Made by a program: the position numbers and the translations under genes. From assembly GCF_035943795.1 (NCBI RefSeq), contig NZ_DASZBY010000101.1, positions 1 to 64,000 on the forward strand: a stretch of 64,000 nt of DNA. The letters run 5' to 3'. Shown piece by piece: positions 35,552-44,309 of this stretch (within the stretch, counting starts at the first letter, position 1; every line of letters starts with the position of its first letter). The notes under the pieces were generated by a model. The model did not search any database. It worked only from the letters and a program-made list of their open reading frames with translations, and was not told where the DNA came from. Source of the stretch: Aliidongia sp035943795 (lineage in GTDB: Bacteria; Pseudomonadota; Alphaproteobacteria; ATCC43930; CGMCC-115725).

Positions 35552-36178
35552 ATGAACCCGAACATCGCTCTGCTGGCGTCTCTCGCCGCGGTGAACCTGG
35601 CCGCCGCGGCGACGCCGGGTCCGAATTTCCTGTTGATCAGCCAATCGGCCATGCGCCATGGGCGGCGGCCGGCCCTGGGTGCGGCACTGGGCGTTGCGAC
35701 CGCGTCGATCGTCTGGTGCATCGCCGTGACGACCGGGCTTGCCCTGCTGTTCCAGATCGTGCCCTGGCTGTCGGGCCTGCTCCGGATCGGCGGCGGCGTC
35801 TATCTGATCCAACTCGGGATCAGGCTGTGGCGGTCGGCGTCTGCATCGAGCCATTCCGGCACGATCGATTTCCACCGTGCCGCCTTCGGGGCGAGCTACG
35901 CCAAGGGGCTGCTGACCAATCTGCTCAATCCCAAATCCGCCGTCTATTTCAGCAGCGTGTTCGTCCTGTTCATCGGGCCGGGATCACCCGGGTGGCTCTG
36001 CGTGGCGGCGGGGGCGGTCGTGGTGGCGAGCGGCTTTGCCTGGGACGGCGCGGTGGTTCTGCTGTGTTCGACGACGCGTGCCGTGCGCCTCTATCGGCGG
36101 GCGGAGCGGGGCTTGACCCGGGCGGCCGGCGGGGCGATGGCGCTGTTCGGCCTTGGCCTGCTGCTCAAGCGGGATTGA
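35552..36178 (+). CDS. LysE/RhtB-family exporter
   Basis: This inner-membrane amino-acid (or related solute) exporter of 208 residues has about six hydrophobic segments. The family signature near the N-terminus is AAATPGPNFLLISQSAMRHG, and NLLNPKSAVYFSSVF is the second conserved motif. It is preceded by the perfect inverted repeat and followed by about 310 bases without a gene. Homologues export lysine, threonine, homoserine or leucine; the solute here cannot be told. Confidence 0.9.
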   Translation: MNPNIALLASLAAVNLAAAATPGPNFLLISQSAMRHGRRPALGAALGVATASIVWCIAVTTGLALLFQIVPWLSGLLRIGGGVYLIQLGIRLWRSASASSHSGTIDFHRAAFGASYAKGLLTNLLNPKSAVYFSSVFVLFIGPGSPGWLCVAAGAVVVASGFAWDGAVVLLCSTTRAVRLYRRAERGLTRAAGGAMALFGLGLLLKRD

Positions 36179-36492
36179 TCGCGGGCGGGCGCCGCCGGCC
36201 GTGCGCTATCGTGCGGCAAGGTCGGGCACCGACGCAGCCCCAATCTCGGTGCTCCGGGACGATGGCAAAGTACGCGATTCGCACGCGCTGCACCTGCTGA
36301 TCGAGGCCAAAGGTGGGCCGCCAGATCGGCGACCTGGTTCGCGCGAGCGAAGATCTGAGCGCCGCCCGTAAGGCGCCCTGTTCGGCGTTAGCGCGGCACG
36401 CTTCTTTTCGCTGGCGGGGAACGGCTGAGTTTGGTCTGCTGGGCGCCAATCAATCCGGGAAAATCCGGAAGATGCCAACGGGGGTTCGGGCG
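36179..36492. other. Intergenic region ahead of the Liv-type operon
   Basis: This stretch of about 310 bases between the LysE gene and the binding-protein gene has no convincing coding frame. In-frame ATGs at 36313 and 36472 extend the binding protein but encode sequence unlike a signal peptide. It should hold the promoter of the transporter operon; no clear -35/-10 pair, operator or terminator hairpin stands out. Confidence 0.4.
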
Positions 36493-37665
36493 ATGGGAAC
36501 AGGGATGCGGACGTTGGGCGCGATCGCGCTGGCGGTGGGGGTCTCGTGCCAGGCATTTGCGGCCGAACCGGTCAAGATCGGCATGATCACGACCTTGTCC
36601 GGTCCGGGCGGTTATCTGGGTGAGGAGGTGCGCGACGGCTTCCAACTGGCGATCGATCAGGAGGGCGGCAAGCTGGGCGGCGTGCCCGTCGCGGTCGAGG
36701 TCGAGGACGACGGCCTGAAGCCGGGCAACGCCAAGGACATCGCGCAGCGCATGCTGACCAGCGAGCATATCAAGGTGATGACCGGCATCATCTTCTCGAA
36801 CGTCGCCGGCGCCACGGTGCCCGATATCCTCGATGCCGGCGCCTTCTACCTGTCGCCGAACGCGGCGCCGTCGAGCTTTGCCGGCAAGGACTGCAACAAG
36901 AATTATTTCGTCGTCGCCTGGCAGAACGATTCGCTGCATGAGTCGGCCGGGCAATACGCGAACAACCTCGGCTACAAGAAGATGTTCATCCTCGCGCCCA
37001 ACTATCAGGCGGGCAAGGACGCGCTGGGCGGCTTCAAGCGCACCTACAAGGGTGAGATCGCGGGCGAGGTCTATACCAAGCTCGACCAGACCGATTTCGC
37101 GCCGGAGCTGGCGCAGATCCGCGACGCGAAGCCGGACGCCGTGTTCCAGTTCGAGCCGGGCGGCCTCGGCATCACCTTCCTGAAGCAATATGTCCAGGCC
37201 GGTCTCATGGACAAGATCCCGATGGTGCTGGCGGCACCCTCGATGGATGCACGAACCCTGGGCGCGGTCGGCGACGCGGCGCTGGGCGTGCAGGTCTCGT
37301 CCCATTGGAATTCGGACTTCGACAATGCGGCGAGCAAGCAATTCGTCGCCGCCTACGAGGCGAAGTTCCATCGCACGCCGACCTACTACGCCAGCCAGGG
37401 CTATGACACCGCCCGGCTGATCGGCAGCGCGCTGAAGGCCGTGGGTGGCGCCGTCGACAAGACGGATGCGTTCCGGGCGGCGCTGCGCAAGGCCGATTTC
37501 CAATCGGTGCGCGGCGCCTTCAAATTCGGCGTCAACCAGCACCCGATCGAGGATTGGTACGCGCTCAAGGTCGTGAAGGGCGAGGACGGCAAGCCGATCC
37601 TGAAGACCATGGGCAAGATCTTCGAGGCCCATGGCGACGCTTACGCCGCCGAGTGCAAGATGTAG
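36493..37665 (+). CDS. ABC transporter substrate-binding protein, Liv type
   Basis: This is the periplasmic receptor of the Liv-type transporter encoded downstream, about 390 residues. The signal peptide ends VSCQAFAAEP, and the mature part opens VKIGMITTLSGPGGYLGEEV, with the lobe segments VAWQNDSLHESAGQYANN and MFILAPNYQAGKDALGGF. The start at 36493 is favoured by a GGGG run at good spacing and a normal signal-peptide length; ATGs at 36472 and 36505 are alternatives. Proteins of this group often bind aromatic or branched acids rather than leucine. It lies 14 bases ahead of the first permease. Confidence 0.9.
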   Translation: MGTGMRTLGAIALAVGVSCQAFAAEPVKIGMITTLSGPGGYLGEEVRDGFQLAIDQEGGKLGGVPVAVEVEDDGLKPGNAKDIAQRMLTSEHIKVMTGIIFSNVAGATVPDILDAGAFYLSPNAAPSSFAGKDCNKNYFVVAWQNDSLHESAGQYANNLGYKKMFILAPNYQAGKDALGGFKRTYKGEIAGEVYTKLDQTDFAPELAQIRDAKPDAVFQFEPGGLGITFLKQYVQAGLMDKIPMVLAAPSMDARTLGAVGDAALGVQVSSHWNSDFDNAASKQFVAAYEAKFHRTPTYYASQGYDTARLIGSALKAVGGAVDKTDAFRAALRKADFQSVRGAFKFGVNQHPIEDWYALKVVKGEDGKPILKTMGKIFEAHGDAYAAECKM

Positions 37666-37679
37666 CGGATCCGCCCGGC

Positions 37680-38591
37680 ATGCTGCTGGCCGAACAGATC
37701 CTCAACGGCGCGCAGTTCGGCATCATGCTGTTCCTGCTCGCCGCCGGCTTGACCTTGGTGTTCGGCATCATGGGCCTGATCAATCTGGCCCATGGCTCGC
37801 TCTACATGATCGGCGCGTTCGCCGCCGCCTGGGCCGGCGATCGGACCGGGTCGTTCCTGGCGGCGCTCGTCGCCGGCACGATGGCGGCCGCGATCATCGG
37901 CATGATCGTCGAGGCGGCGGTGCTGCGGCGGCTCTATGCGCGCGATCACCTGGACCAGGTCGTCGCCACTTTTGGACTGATCCTGTTCTTCAACGAGGCC
38001 GCGACCATGCTGTTCGGCCGCCAGCCGCTGTTTGCCCGCATGCCGCCGTGGCTCGCGGGCTCGGTCGAACTGCTGCCGGGTGTGCCCTATCCGGCCTATC
38101 GCCTGGCGATCATCGCCGTCGGCCTGCTGGTGGCACTGGGCCTGTACCTGCTGGTCGCGCGCACCAGGCTCGGCATGCTGATCCGCGCCGGTAATTCCGA
38201 TCGCGAGATGGTGCGGGCGCTGGGCGTCGACATCGGGCTCGTCTACACGCTGGTGTTCGGCCTGGGCGCGCTGCTGGCCGGGCTCGCCGGCGTCATGGCC
38301 GGACCGGTGTTCTCGGTGCAGGTCGGCATGGGCGAGCAGGTGCTGATCCTGACTTTCGTCGTCATCATCATCGGCGGCATCGGCTCGGTTCGCGGCGCCT
38401 TCATCGGCGCGCTGCTGGTCGGCATGGTCGACACCCTGACCCGCGCGTTTCTACCCGGCCTGTTGAAGACCCTGCTCAGCACGTCCGACGCCGACGCGGT
38501 CGGCGGTGGCGTCTCGTCCATGGCGGTCTATCTGCTGATGGCGGCCATCCTGCTGTGGCGGCCGCGCGGATTGTTTCCCGCCCATGGGTAA
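37680..38591 (+). CDS. Branched-chain amino acid-type ABC permease, LivH-like
   Basis: This inner-membrane permease of 303 residues has about eight helices. It starts MLLAEQILNGAQFGIMLFLL, and the GLINLAHGSLYMIGAF motif and the coupling segment ALGVDIGLVYTLVFGLGALL are typical of LivH, with VVIIIGGIGSVRGAFIGALL near the end. It overlaps the LivM-like gene by 8 bases. It forms a heterodimer with LivM. Confidence 0.93.
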   Translation: MLLAEQILNGAQFGIMLFLLAAGLTLVFGIMGLINLAHGSLYMIGAFAAAWAGDRTGSFLAALVAGTMAAAIIGMIVEAAVLRRLYARDHLDQVVATFGLILFFNEAATMLFGRQPLFARMPPWLAGSVELLPGVPYPAYRLAIIAVGLLVALGLYLLVARTRLGMLIRAGNSDREMVRALGVDIGLVYTLVFGLGALLAGLAGVMAGPVFSVQVGMGEQVLILTFVVIIIGGIGSVRGAFIGALLVGMVDTLTRAFLPGLLKTLLSTSDADAVGGGVSSMAVYLLMAAILLWRPRGLFPAHG

Positions 38592-39561
38592 GCTCACCCG
38601 CGAACGCGGCCTGATCCTTGCCGGGTTCGTGCTGATCCTGGCCTATCCCTGGGGCGTCTCGGCGGTGGGCCAGCCATTCCTGATCGGGCTCGGCACGCGG
38701 ATTCTCGTCATGGGCCTGGCGGCCGCCAGCCTCGACCTGATCGTCGGGTTCGGCGGCATGGTCAGCTTCGGTCACGCCGCGTTCTTCGGCATCGGCGGCT
38801 ACGCGGTCGGCATCCTGGCGTTCCATGCGCACGAGGACACGGCGTTCCTGGGCCTGATCCCCGGCACCAACCAGGCGCTCGTCGCCTGGCCGGCCGCCTT
38901 CGTGCTGGGCGGGCTGGCGGCGCTGGCGATCGGCGCGCTGTCGCTGCGCACCGCCGGCGTGCATTTCATCATGATCACGCTCGCCTTCGCCCAGATGCTG
39001 TTCTTCCTGTTCGTCTCGCTGAAGACCTACGGCGGTGACGATGGCCTCAGTTTTCGGCCGAGGAATCTGCTGCCGGGCCTCGATACCCGGGACGAGACGA
39101 GCTTCTATTACGTCGTCGCGGCATTGCTGATCGGCTTCCTGGTCCTGGCGCGCCGGCTGCTCGACGCGCGCTTCGGCATGGTGCTGCGTGGGGTGCGCGA
39201 GAACGAGCGGCGGCTGGCGGCGCTCGGCATCCCGCCCTATGGTATCAAGCTCGCGGCCTTTGCCCTGTCGGGCGCGGTCGCCGGCCTCGCCGGCGCGCTG
39301 ATGGCCAACCAGGTGCGCTTCGTCAGCCCCGAGTTGCTGCATTGGACCAAGTCCGGCGACCTGCTGATCATGGTCATCCTGGGCGGGCTCGGCACACTCT
39401 ATGGTTCGGTGCTGGGCGCCGCCGTGCTGATCCTGCTGGAGACTGTGCTGGCGGCCTGGACCGAGCATTGGATGATCGTGCTGGGGCCGATCCTGGTGGC
39501 GCTGATCCTGTTCGCGCGCGGCGGCCTCTGGGGTGTGCTGGCCGGGACGCGCCGGTCGTGA
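38584..39561 (+). CDS. Branched-chain amino acid-type ABC permease, LivM-like
   Basis: This second permease subunit has 325 residues and about eight to nine helices. Family motifs are DLIVGFGGMVSFGHAAFFGI, the coupling loop RGVRENERRLAALGIPPYGI and LLIMVILGGLGTLYGSVLG. It begins inside the LivH-like gene and ends in a TGA that overlaps the GTG start of the ATPase gene, indicating tightly coupled synthesis. Confidence 0.93.
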   Translation: MGKLTRERGLILAGFVLILAYPWGVSAVGQPFLIGLGTRILVMGLAAASLDLIVGFGGMVSFGHAAFFGIGGYAVGILAFHAHEDTAFLGLIPGTNQALVAWPAAFVLGGLAALAIGALSLRTAGVHFIMITLAFAQMLFFLFVSLKTYGGDDGLSFRPRNLLPGLDTRDETSFYYVVAALLIGFLVLARRLLDARFGMVLRGVRENERRLAALGIPPYGIKLAAFALSGAVAGLAGALMANQVRFVSPELLHWTKSGDLLIMVILGGLGTLYGSVLGAAVLILLETVLAAWTEHWMIVLGPILVALILFARGGLWGVLAGTRRS

Positions 39562-40325
39562 CGGCGCTGCTCGAAGCCCAGGGGTTGGTGAAGCGCTTCG
39601 GCGGGCTGGTCGCGACCAACAACCTGTCGCTCGACGTCCAGGCCGGCGAATGCCATGCGCTGATCGGGCCGAACGGCGCCGGAAAATCGACGCTGATTGC
39701 CCAACTGGCCGGGGAATTGCCGTCCGACGCCGGTTCGATCCGGTTCGACGGCCAGGACGTCAGCCGGCTCGGCATGGCGGCGCGGGCACGGCGCGGGCTG
39801 GTCCGCTCCTTCCAGATCACCGCCGTGCTGCCCGAATTCACCGTGCTGGAGAACGTGGCCCTCGCGGTCCAGGCCCGGCTCGGCCGGCACTACGGCTTCT
39901 GGCGCCGGGCGGCCGGTCAGCCGGCGCTGCGCGATCCGGCGCGGCAGGTGATCGAGGATATCGGGCTGACCGCGCGGGCGGGAGCGAAAGCGCGCGAACT
40001 GGCCCATGGCGAACAGCGGCAGCTGGAACTGGCCATGGCGCTCGCCACCGAACCGAAGCTGCTGCTGCTCGACGAGCCGATGGCCGGCATGGGGTCGGAG
40101 GAATCCCGCCGCATGGTCGCGTTGCTGCAGCGCCTTAAGGGTCGCGTCTCGATGCTGCTGGTCGAGCACGATATGGACGCAGTGTTCGCGCTGGCCGACC
40201 GGGTCACCGTGCTGGTCTATGGCGGCGCCGTCGCGACCGGTACGCCCGCCGCCATCCGGGCCGATCCCGTCGTGATGGAGGCCTATCTGGGCACCGACGA
40301 CGGCGGCTGGGAGGGGGCGGCCTGA
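39558..40325 (+). CDS. Liv-type ABC transporter ATP-binding protein, LivG-like
   Basis: This ATPase has 255 residues. Walker A is GPNGAGKST, the Q-loop region is VRSFQITAVLPEFTVLENVA, the signature is ELAHGEQRQLELAMAL, Walker B is LLLLDEPMAGMG and the H-loop is LVEHDMDAV. It starts with GTG, overlapping the permease stop as GTGA; the longer open frame upstream is only the permease read out of frame. The C-terminal VVMEAYLG is the usual LivG end. Confidence 0.93.
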   Translation: MTALLEAQGLVKRFGGLVATNNLSLDVQAGECHALIGPNGAGKSTLIAQLAGELPSDAGSIRFDGQDVSRLGMAARARRGLVRSFQITAVLPEFTVLENVALAVQARLGRHYGFWRRAAGQPALRDPARQVIEDIGLTARAGAKARELAHGEQRQLELAMALATEPKLLLLDEPMAGMGSEESRRMVALLQRLKGRVSMLLVEHDMDAVFALADRVTVLVYGGAVATGTPAAIRADPVVMEAYLGTDDGGWEGAA

Positions 40326-41026
40326 TGCTGGTCGTCGAAGGACTCCAGGCATCCTATGGTCGAAGCCAGGTGCTGTTCGACATCGTGCTGGGCATCGACG
40401 CCGGCGAGGTCGTGACCCTGCTCGGCCGCAACGGCATGGGCAAGACCACGACGATCCGGGCGATCATGGGGTTGAACCGGCCGAAGGCCGGTTCGATCCG
40501 GTTCGACGGCCGCGAGATCGCGGGCCTGCCGCCGGAGCGGATCGCGCGCCTGGGCATCGGCCTGGTGCCGGAGGGCCGGCGCGTATTTCCGACCCTGACC
40601 GTCCGCGAGAACCTGGTGGCGACCGCGGCGTCGGGCCGGCATCGCGCCGACCCCTGGGATCTCGATCGGATCTATCAGCTGTTCCCGCGCCTCGCCGAGC
40701 GGCGCAAGCAGCGCGCCGGCACCTTGTCCGGCGGCGAGCAACAGATGCTGGCGATCGGCAGGGCGCTGATGACCAATCCACGCCTGCTGATCCTCGACGA
40801 GGCGACCGAGGGGCTGGCGCCGCTGGTCCGGGCCGAGATCTGGCGCTGTCTGGCACTGCTGAAGGCGGAGGGCGAGGCCATCCTGGTGGTCGACAAGAAC
40901 CTCGCCGCCTTGAAACGCCTGGCCGATCGCCACGTCATCATCGAGAAGGGCCGGACCATCTGGAGCGGCGACACCGCGGGCCTCGATGCAGCGCCGGAAC
41001 TGACGCAACGAAGCCTGGGAGTATGA
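40325..41026 (+). CDS. Liv-type ABC transporter ATP-binding protein, LivF-like
   Basis: This second ATPase has 233 residues. Motifs: GRNGMGKTTTIRAIMG (Walker A), LVPEGRRVFPTLTVRENL, the signature LSGGEQQMLAIGRALM, and Walker B LLILDEATEGLAPLV. The H-loop position reads VDKNLAAL, with Lys-Asn where LivF proteins commonly have such a replacement of His. ATG overlaps the LivG-like stop by one base. It works as a heterodimer with LivG. Confidence 0.93.
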   Translation: MLVVEGLQASYGRSQVLFDIVLGIDAGEVVTLLGRNGMGKTTTIRAIMGLNRPKAGSIRFDGREIAGLPPERIARLGIGLVPEGRRVFPTLTVRENLVATAASGRHRADPWDLDRIYQLFPRLAERRKQRAGTLSGGEQQMLAIGRALMTNPRLLILDEATEGLAPLVRAEIWRCLALLKAEGEAILVVDKNLAALKRLADRHVIIEKGRTIWSGDTAGLDAAPELTQRSLGV

Positions 41027-41030
41027 CGCG

Positions 41031-42179
41031 ATGATCCAACTGGGACCCCTGAGCGCTGTCCACGACCATCCGATGGAACAGTTGCGCCAGACGCTCGACC
41101 AGTTGCGCTTGGCGCTGATCGGCGCCGGCTGCGGTCCCCATCACATGACGGGCATGGTCTGGGCCACGACGGAGCCGGCCCTGTTCGATCCGGCCGACCT
41201 GACCGTCGATCTCGCCTATCGCGAGGTGTTCGCCGGCTTCCGGCCGCCGATCACGGTGGAATGGGCCGCGCCAGGCAGCCCGCGGCTCAGCATCCGCGCG
41301 GAGGCGCAGCGACCGGCACCACCGCCTGCGGGTGCGCTCTGGCGCGGCTACGACCTGCCAAACCTGATCCGCGAATATAGCCCGCGCGTCCAAGTGCCGG
41401 CCGTGGCGCCGATCTTCACGAGATGTCGGGAGGAGGGCGCCGCTTTCTTGAGCGCCCACACTCATCGGGAAATCGCCTATGGCGCCGGTCCACGCGAACG
41501 GCTCGATCTGTTGCGGCCCACGGGCATCGCCGAACCGCGCCTGCATGTCTTCATCCATGGCGGCTATTGGCAGGCGATGGACAAGGGCAATCACGTGCAA
41601 TTCACCCGCGCCTTCCTGGAGGCCGGCTATGCCGTCGCGGCCTTGAACTACAGCCTGGTGCCGGACAAGCCGCTCGACGGTTTGGTCGAAGAGATCCGTG
41701 CGGCACTGGCCTTCCTCTGGCGCCAGGCGCCCGCGCTGGGGCTGGCGCAGCTGCCGTTCGACCTTGCCGGCCATTCCGCCGGCGGCCATCTGGGGGCCAT
41801 GGCCGTCGCGACCGACTGGACGGCGCAGGGTTTGCCGCCCGACCTCGTCGGCACGGCGACGCTGCTGAGCGGGCTTTACGAACTGGAGCCGCTGACCCAT
41901 CTGCCGATGGCTGCGCTGCTCGGGCTCGACCGGGTCCGGGCCCATCATCTCTCCCCGACCCATCTGCCGGCGCCGGCGACACGCATCCTGCTGGCGGTCG
42001 GCGAGCTGGAAAGCGACGAGTTCAAGCATCAGACGGCGCTGCTGGGGGAGGCTTGGCACATTCCGGCCGAGCGTCGTCAGATCGTGCCAGGCCGCAACCA
42101 CTTCACCATCGTCGACGAGTTCGCCGAGGGGCCGTTGGCGCTGGCAGCGCTCGCCAACGCGGCACCGTCGGTCATTTGA
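41031..42179 (+). CDS. Fusion of a shortened RidA domain with an alpha/beta hydrolase
   Basis: This two-domain protein has 382 residues. Residues about 12-95 resemble the second half of a RidA/YjgF subunit (LRQTLDQLRLALIGAGCGPH, AYREVFAGFRPPITVEWAAP, and RLSIRAEAQR at the end), but the normal RidA N-terminal strands are missing. Residues about 140-380 are an alpha/beta hydrolase: oxyanion motif HGGYW, nucleophile elbow GHSAGGH (Ser), probable acid in GELESDEF and the His in GRNHFTIVDEF. The HGGYW and GHSAGG pair is that of kynurenine formamidase and related carboxylesterases. It starts 4 bases after LivF in the same operon, so it likely acts on an amide or ester imported by the transporter. 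RidA domains deaminate reactive enamines; the fusion suggests release and clean-up of an amine. Confidence 0.82.
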   Translation: MIQLGPLSAVHDHPMEQLRQTLDQLRLALIGAGCGPHHMTGMVWATTEPALFDPADLTVDLAYREVFAGFRPPITVEWAAPGSPRLSIRAEAQRPAPPPAGALWRGYDLPNLIREYSPRVQVPAVAPIFTRCREEGAAFLSAHTHREIAYGAGPRERLDLLRPTGIAEPRLHVFIHGGYWQAMDKGNHVQFTRAFLEAGYAVAALNYSLVPDKPLDGLVEEIRAALAFLWRQAPALGLAQLPFDLAGHSAGGHLGAMAVATDWTAQGLPPDLVGTATLLSGLYELEPLTHLPMAALLGLDRVRAHHLSPTHLPAPATRILLAVGELESDEFKHQTALLGEAWHIPAERRQIVPGRNHFTIVDEFAEGPLALAALANAAPSVI

Positions 42180-42921
42180 ACGCGCCGATGCGCGCTGCCG
42201 TCGCCGGGTCGAGAAAGCCGCGCACCGTCGCATCCGTCTCGGCCGCCATCGCGGGCGCGAGCGCATCGCGCCGGGCGAGGATCCGGCGCAGGTCGCGGAC
42301 GGGACCGACGGGCAGGGCGGCGATGCGACGCGCCAAGTTTAGGGCCTCGTCACGCAAGGTCGCGTCCGGCACGACCTTGTAGACGAGACCCCATTCCCGG
42401 GCCTGGGCCGCGTCGAACCGCTCGCCCAGCATGATCAGTTCGCGCGCCCGCTGCAGGCCGACCAGCCGCGGCAGGAGTTCGCTGACGCCGCCGGTCACGA
42501 ATACGCCCCAGGCGATTTCGGGGAAGAAGAACCGCGTGCCCTCGGCCGCGATGGCGAAGTCGCAGTTGATGACCCATTCGAGCCCGCCGCCGACCGCCCA
42601 GCCGCGGATCGCGCCGATGATCGGCGTGTCGCCGAGCACCAGGTTGCGGGTGACGTCCTGGATGCGCTCGATGTAGGCGCGTGTACCGGGTTCGTCGGCC
42701 GCCTGGGTGCCGAAATCCTTGAGATCGTCGCCCGAACAGAAGGCGCGTCCGGCGCCGGTCAGCACGATAGCGCGGATCGCCGGGTCCCGGTCGGCCGCTT
42801 CCAATGCGTGGTTGAGGTCGTCGAGCAACTCGGGAACGATCGCGTTCAGCCGGTGCGGCCGGTTGAGCGTGACGATGCGGACGCCGTCGCCCGCGTCCTC
42901 GGTCAATATCGTTCCGGTCAC
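42172..42921 (-). CDS. Enoyl-CoA hydratase/isomerase (crotonase family)
   Basis: This crotonase-fold protein of 249 residues has AFCSGDDLKDF and IRGWAVGGGLEWVINCDF for the oxyanion hole and FPEIAWGVFVTGGVSELL in the active-site helix. It starts with GTG, overlapping the stop of the ligase gene as GTGA, so it works with the ligase on the same CoA ester. Its stop overlaps the end of the convergent RidA-hydrolase gene by 8 bases. Hydration is likely but not proven. Confidence 0.88.
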   Translation of the reverse strand: MTGTILTEDAGDGVRIVTLNRPHRLNAIVPELLDDLNHALEAADRDPAIRAIVLTGAGRAFCSGDDLKDFGTQAADEPGTRAYIERIQDVTRNLVLGDTPIIGAIRGWAVGGGLEWVINCDFAIAAEGTRFFFPEIAWGVFVTGGVSELLPRLVGLQRARELIMLGERFDAAQAREWGLVYKVVPDATLRDEALNLARRIAALPVGPVRDLRRILARRDALAPAMAAETDATVRGFLDPATAARIGAFK

Positions 42922-44225
42922 GGCTTGTCCTTTCTGATCACGCGGCGGGTCTTGCCATCGGTTCGAGGCAGGTTGCCGAACGGCAGCAGCGTCACGCGGG
43001 CGGTGAGGCCGAGGTCGCGCTTGATGGCGGCGGCAATGCCCTCGGCGAGCCCGGCCGGCGCTGGGACCACGGACTCAGATAGCTCGACTTCCACCGGCAA
43101 AACATCGTAGGGACCCGGACCTTCCAGGACGATGCGGTACTCGCCGGATAGTGCCGGCTCTTGGTTCAGCACGGCGGCGACCTGGGTCGGAAAGGCGTTG
43201 AGGCCGCGGACCACGACCATGTCGTCGCTGCGGCCGACCACGCGAAAGCGCGGCGCGGTCCGTCCGCAGGATGCGATCCCGGTTCCGGTCAACAGGACGA
43301 TGTCGCCGGTCCGGAAGCGGACGAGCGGCTGGCATTCCCGGCTGACGTGGGTGAGCACCAGTTCGCCGCGCTCTCCGGCGCGCCAGGGCAGCAGCGCGCC
43401 GGTGTCGGGAGCGATCAATTCCGGATGCAGCACGTCCAGTGCCACGAAATGGAGATCGCCGTCCTGCTCGGTCTGGCCGGCGAAATTGCAGAACACATCG
43501 GACACGCCGTAATTCGCATTGCGCGCGGCAAAGCCCCAAGTCGCCTCGATCCGCCGGCGGAATTCCGGGTCGTCGAGACCGGCTTCACCCCCGAACAGGC
43601 CGAGCTTCAGCCCCAGGTCGCGCGGCTTCAAATCGGGGAAATACTCGGCGATGACCCGTTCGAGCACGGCCGGATACGACGGGGTGCACGAGATCGCGGT
43701 GATGCCCAGTTCCAGGATCGTCCGGATCAGTGCTTGGGTGTCGCCGACACCGAACGGGACGACGGTGGCGCCGGTCGCCTCGAGCGTCGTGTGGTCGGTG
43801 AAACCGCCCATCCACAGGCGATAGTTCAGGCAATGGATGACGCGATGACCGGGTCCGAGGCCGCTGGCCGATTGCGCCCGGGCGCCGACGATCGCGGTTT
43901 CCCGGGCGTCGCGCGCCGACAAGGCCAGGTTCATGGCGGTGCCGGTCGTGCCTGAAGTGCGATGGACCCGGGCGACGCGGTCCACGGGTGCGGCGAGATA
44001 GTCACCGAACGGCGGTGTCGCGCGCTGGCTCCGGCGCAGCATGTCTTTGTCGGTGAATGGCAAGTCGGCCAGCGCTTCCAGGCGCAACGGCGCGGGTTTG
44101 CCGTCCCAGGCTCGCTGATAGAACGGCGAGGCGGCGAGCAGATGGTCGCGCTGCCGGTCCCACTGGGCCTGCCGGTGGGCGGACAGGATCTCGAGATCGG
44201 CATAATCCGCGCGGTCAATCAGCAT
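42918..44225 (-). CDS. PaaK-like acyl/aryl-CoA ligase (AMP-forming)
   Basis: This adenylate-forming ligase of about 435 residues is from the phenylacetate-CoA ligase family. The ATP-binding loop is HRTSGTTGTAMNLALS; other family features are LFGGEAGLDDPEFRRRIE, NYGVSDVFCNFAGQTE, VRFRTGDIV and the C-terminal-domain hinge VVGRSDDMVVVRGLNAFPTQ. The start MLIDRADYADLE at 44225 has GAAGAGG 7 bases upstream; starts further up would cross the operator palindrome. It activates an aromatic or related acid to its CoA ester. The gene pairs with the crotonase and is divergent from a TetR-type gene. It could supply the CoA ligase that is missing from the aminobenzoyl-CoA-like operon at 51-57 kb, but this is only an inference. 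Confidence 0.88.
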   Translation of the reverse strand: MLIDRADYADLEILSAHRQAQWDRQRDHLLAASPFYQRAWDGKPAPLRLEALADLPFTDKDMLRRSQRATPPFGDYLAAPVDRVARVHRTSGTTGTAMNLALSARDARETAIVGARAQSASGLGPGHRVIHCLNYRLWMGGFTDHTTLEATGATVVPFGVGDTQALIRTILELGITAISCTPSYPAVLERVIAEYFPDLKPRDLGLKLGLFGGEAGLDDPEFRRRIEATWGFAARNANYGVSDVFCNFAGQTEQDGDLHFVALDVLHPELIAPDTGALLPWRAGERGELVLTHVSRECQPLVRFRTGDIVLLTGTGIASCGRTAPRFRVVGRSDDMVVVRGLNAFPTQVAAVLNQEPALSGEYRIVLEGPGPYDVLPVEVELSESVVPAPAGLAEGIAAAIKRDLGLTARVTLLPFGNLPRTDGKTRRVIRKDKP

Positions 44226-44240
44226 GCCGGCCTCTTCGTT

Positions 44241-44260
44241 AAATGACATTGACGTCATTT
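44241..44260. promoter_or_regulatory. TetR-type operator between the ligase and TetR genes
   Basis: AAATGACATTGACGTCATTT is a 20-base palindrome with 8 of 10 positions paired. It lies 15 bases ahead of the ligase ATG and 49 bases ahead of the TetR gene ATG, in an AT-rich patch. Size and placement fit a TetR-family operator controlling both divergent genes. Confidence 0.65.
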
Positions 44261-44309
44261 TCATTTTTATTTTGTGACTGTCCACACCGCATGTCAACCT
44301 GCCTCCATC

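Noticed and set aside
44274..44309. GTG start extending the TetR protein by 12 residues
   Set aside because: There is no ribosome-binding site, and the extra residues are not typical of the family; the ATG at 44310 is preferred, though not certain.
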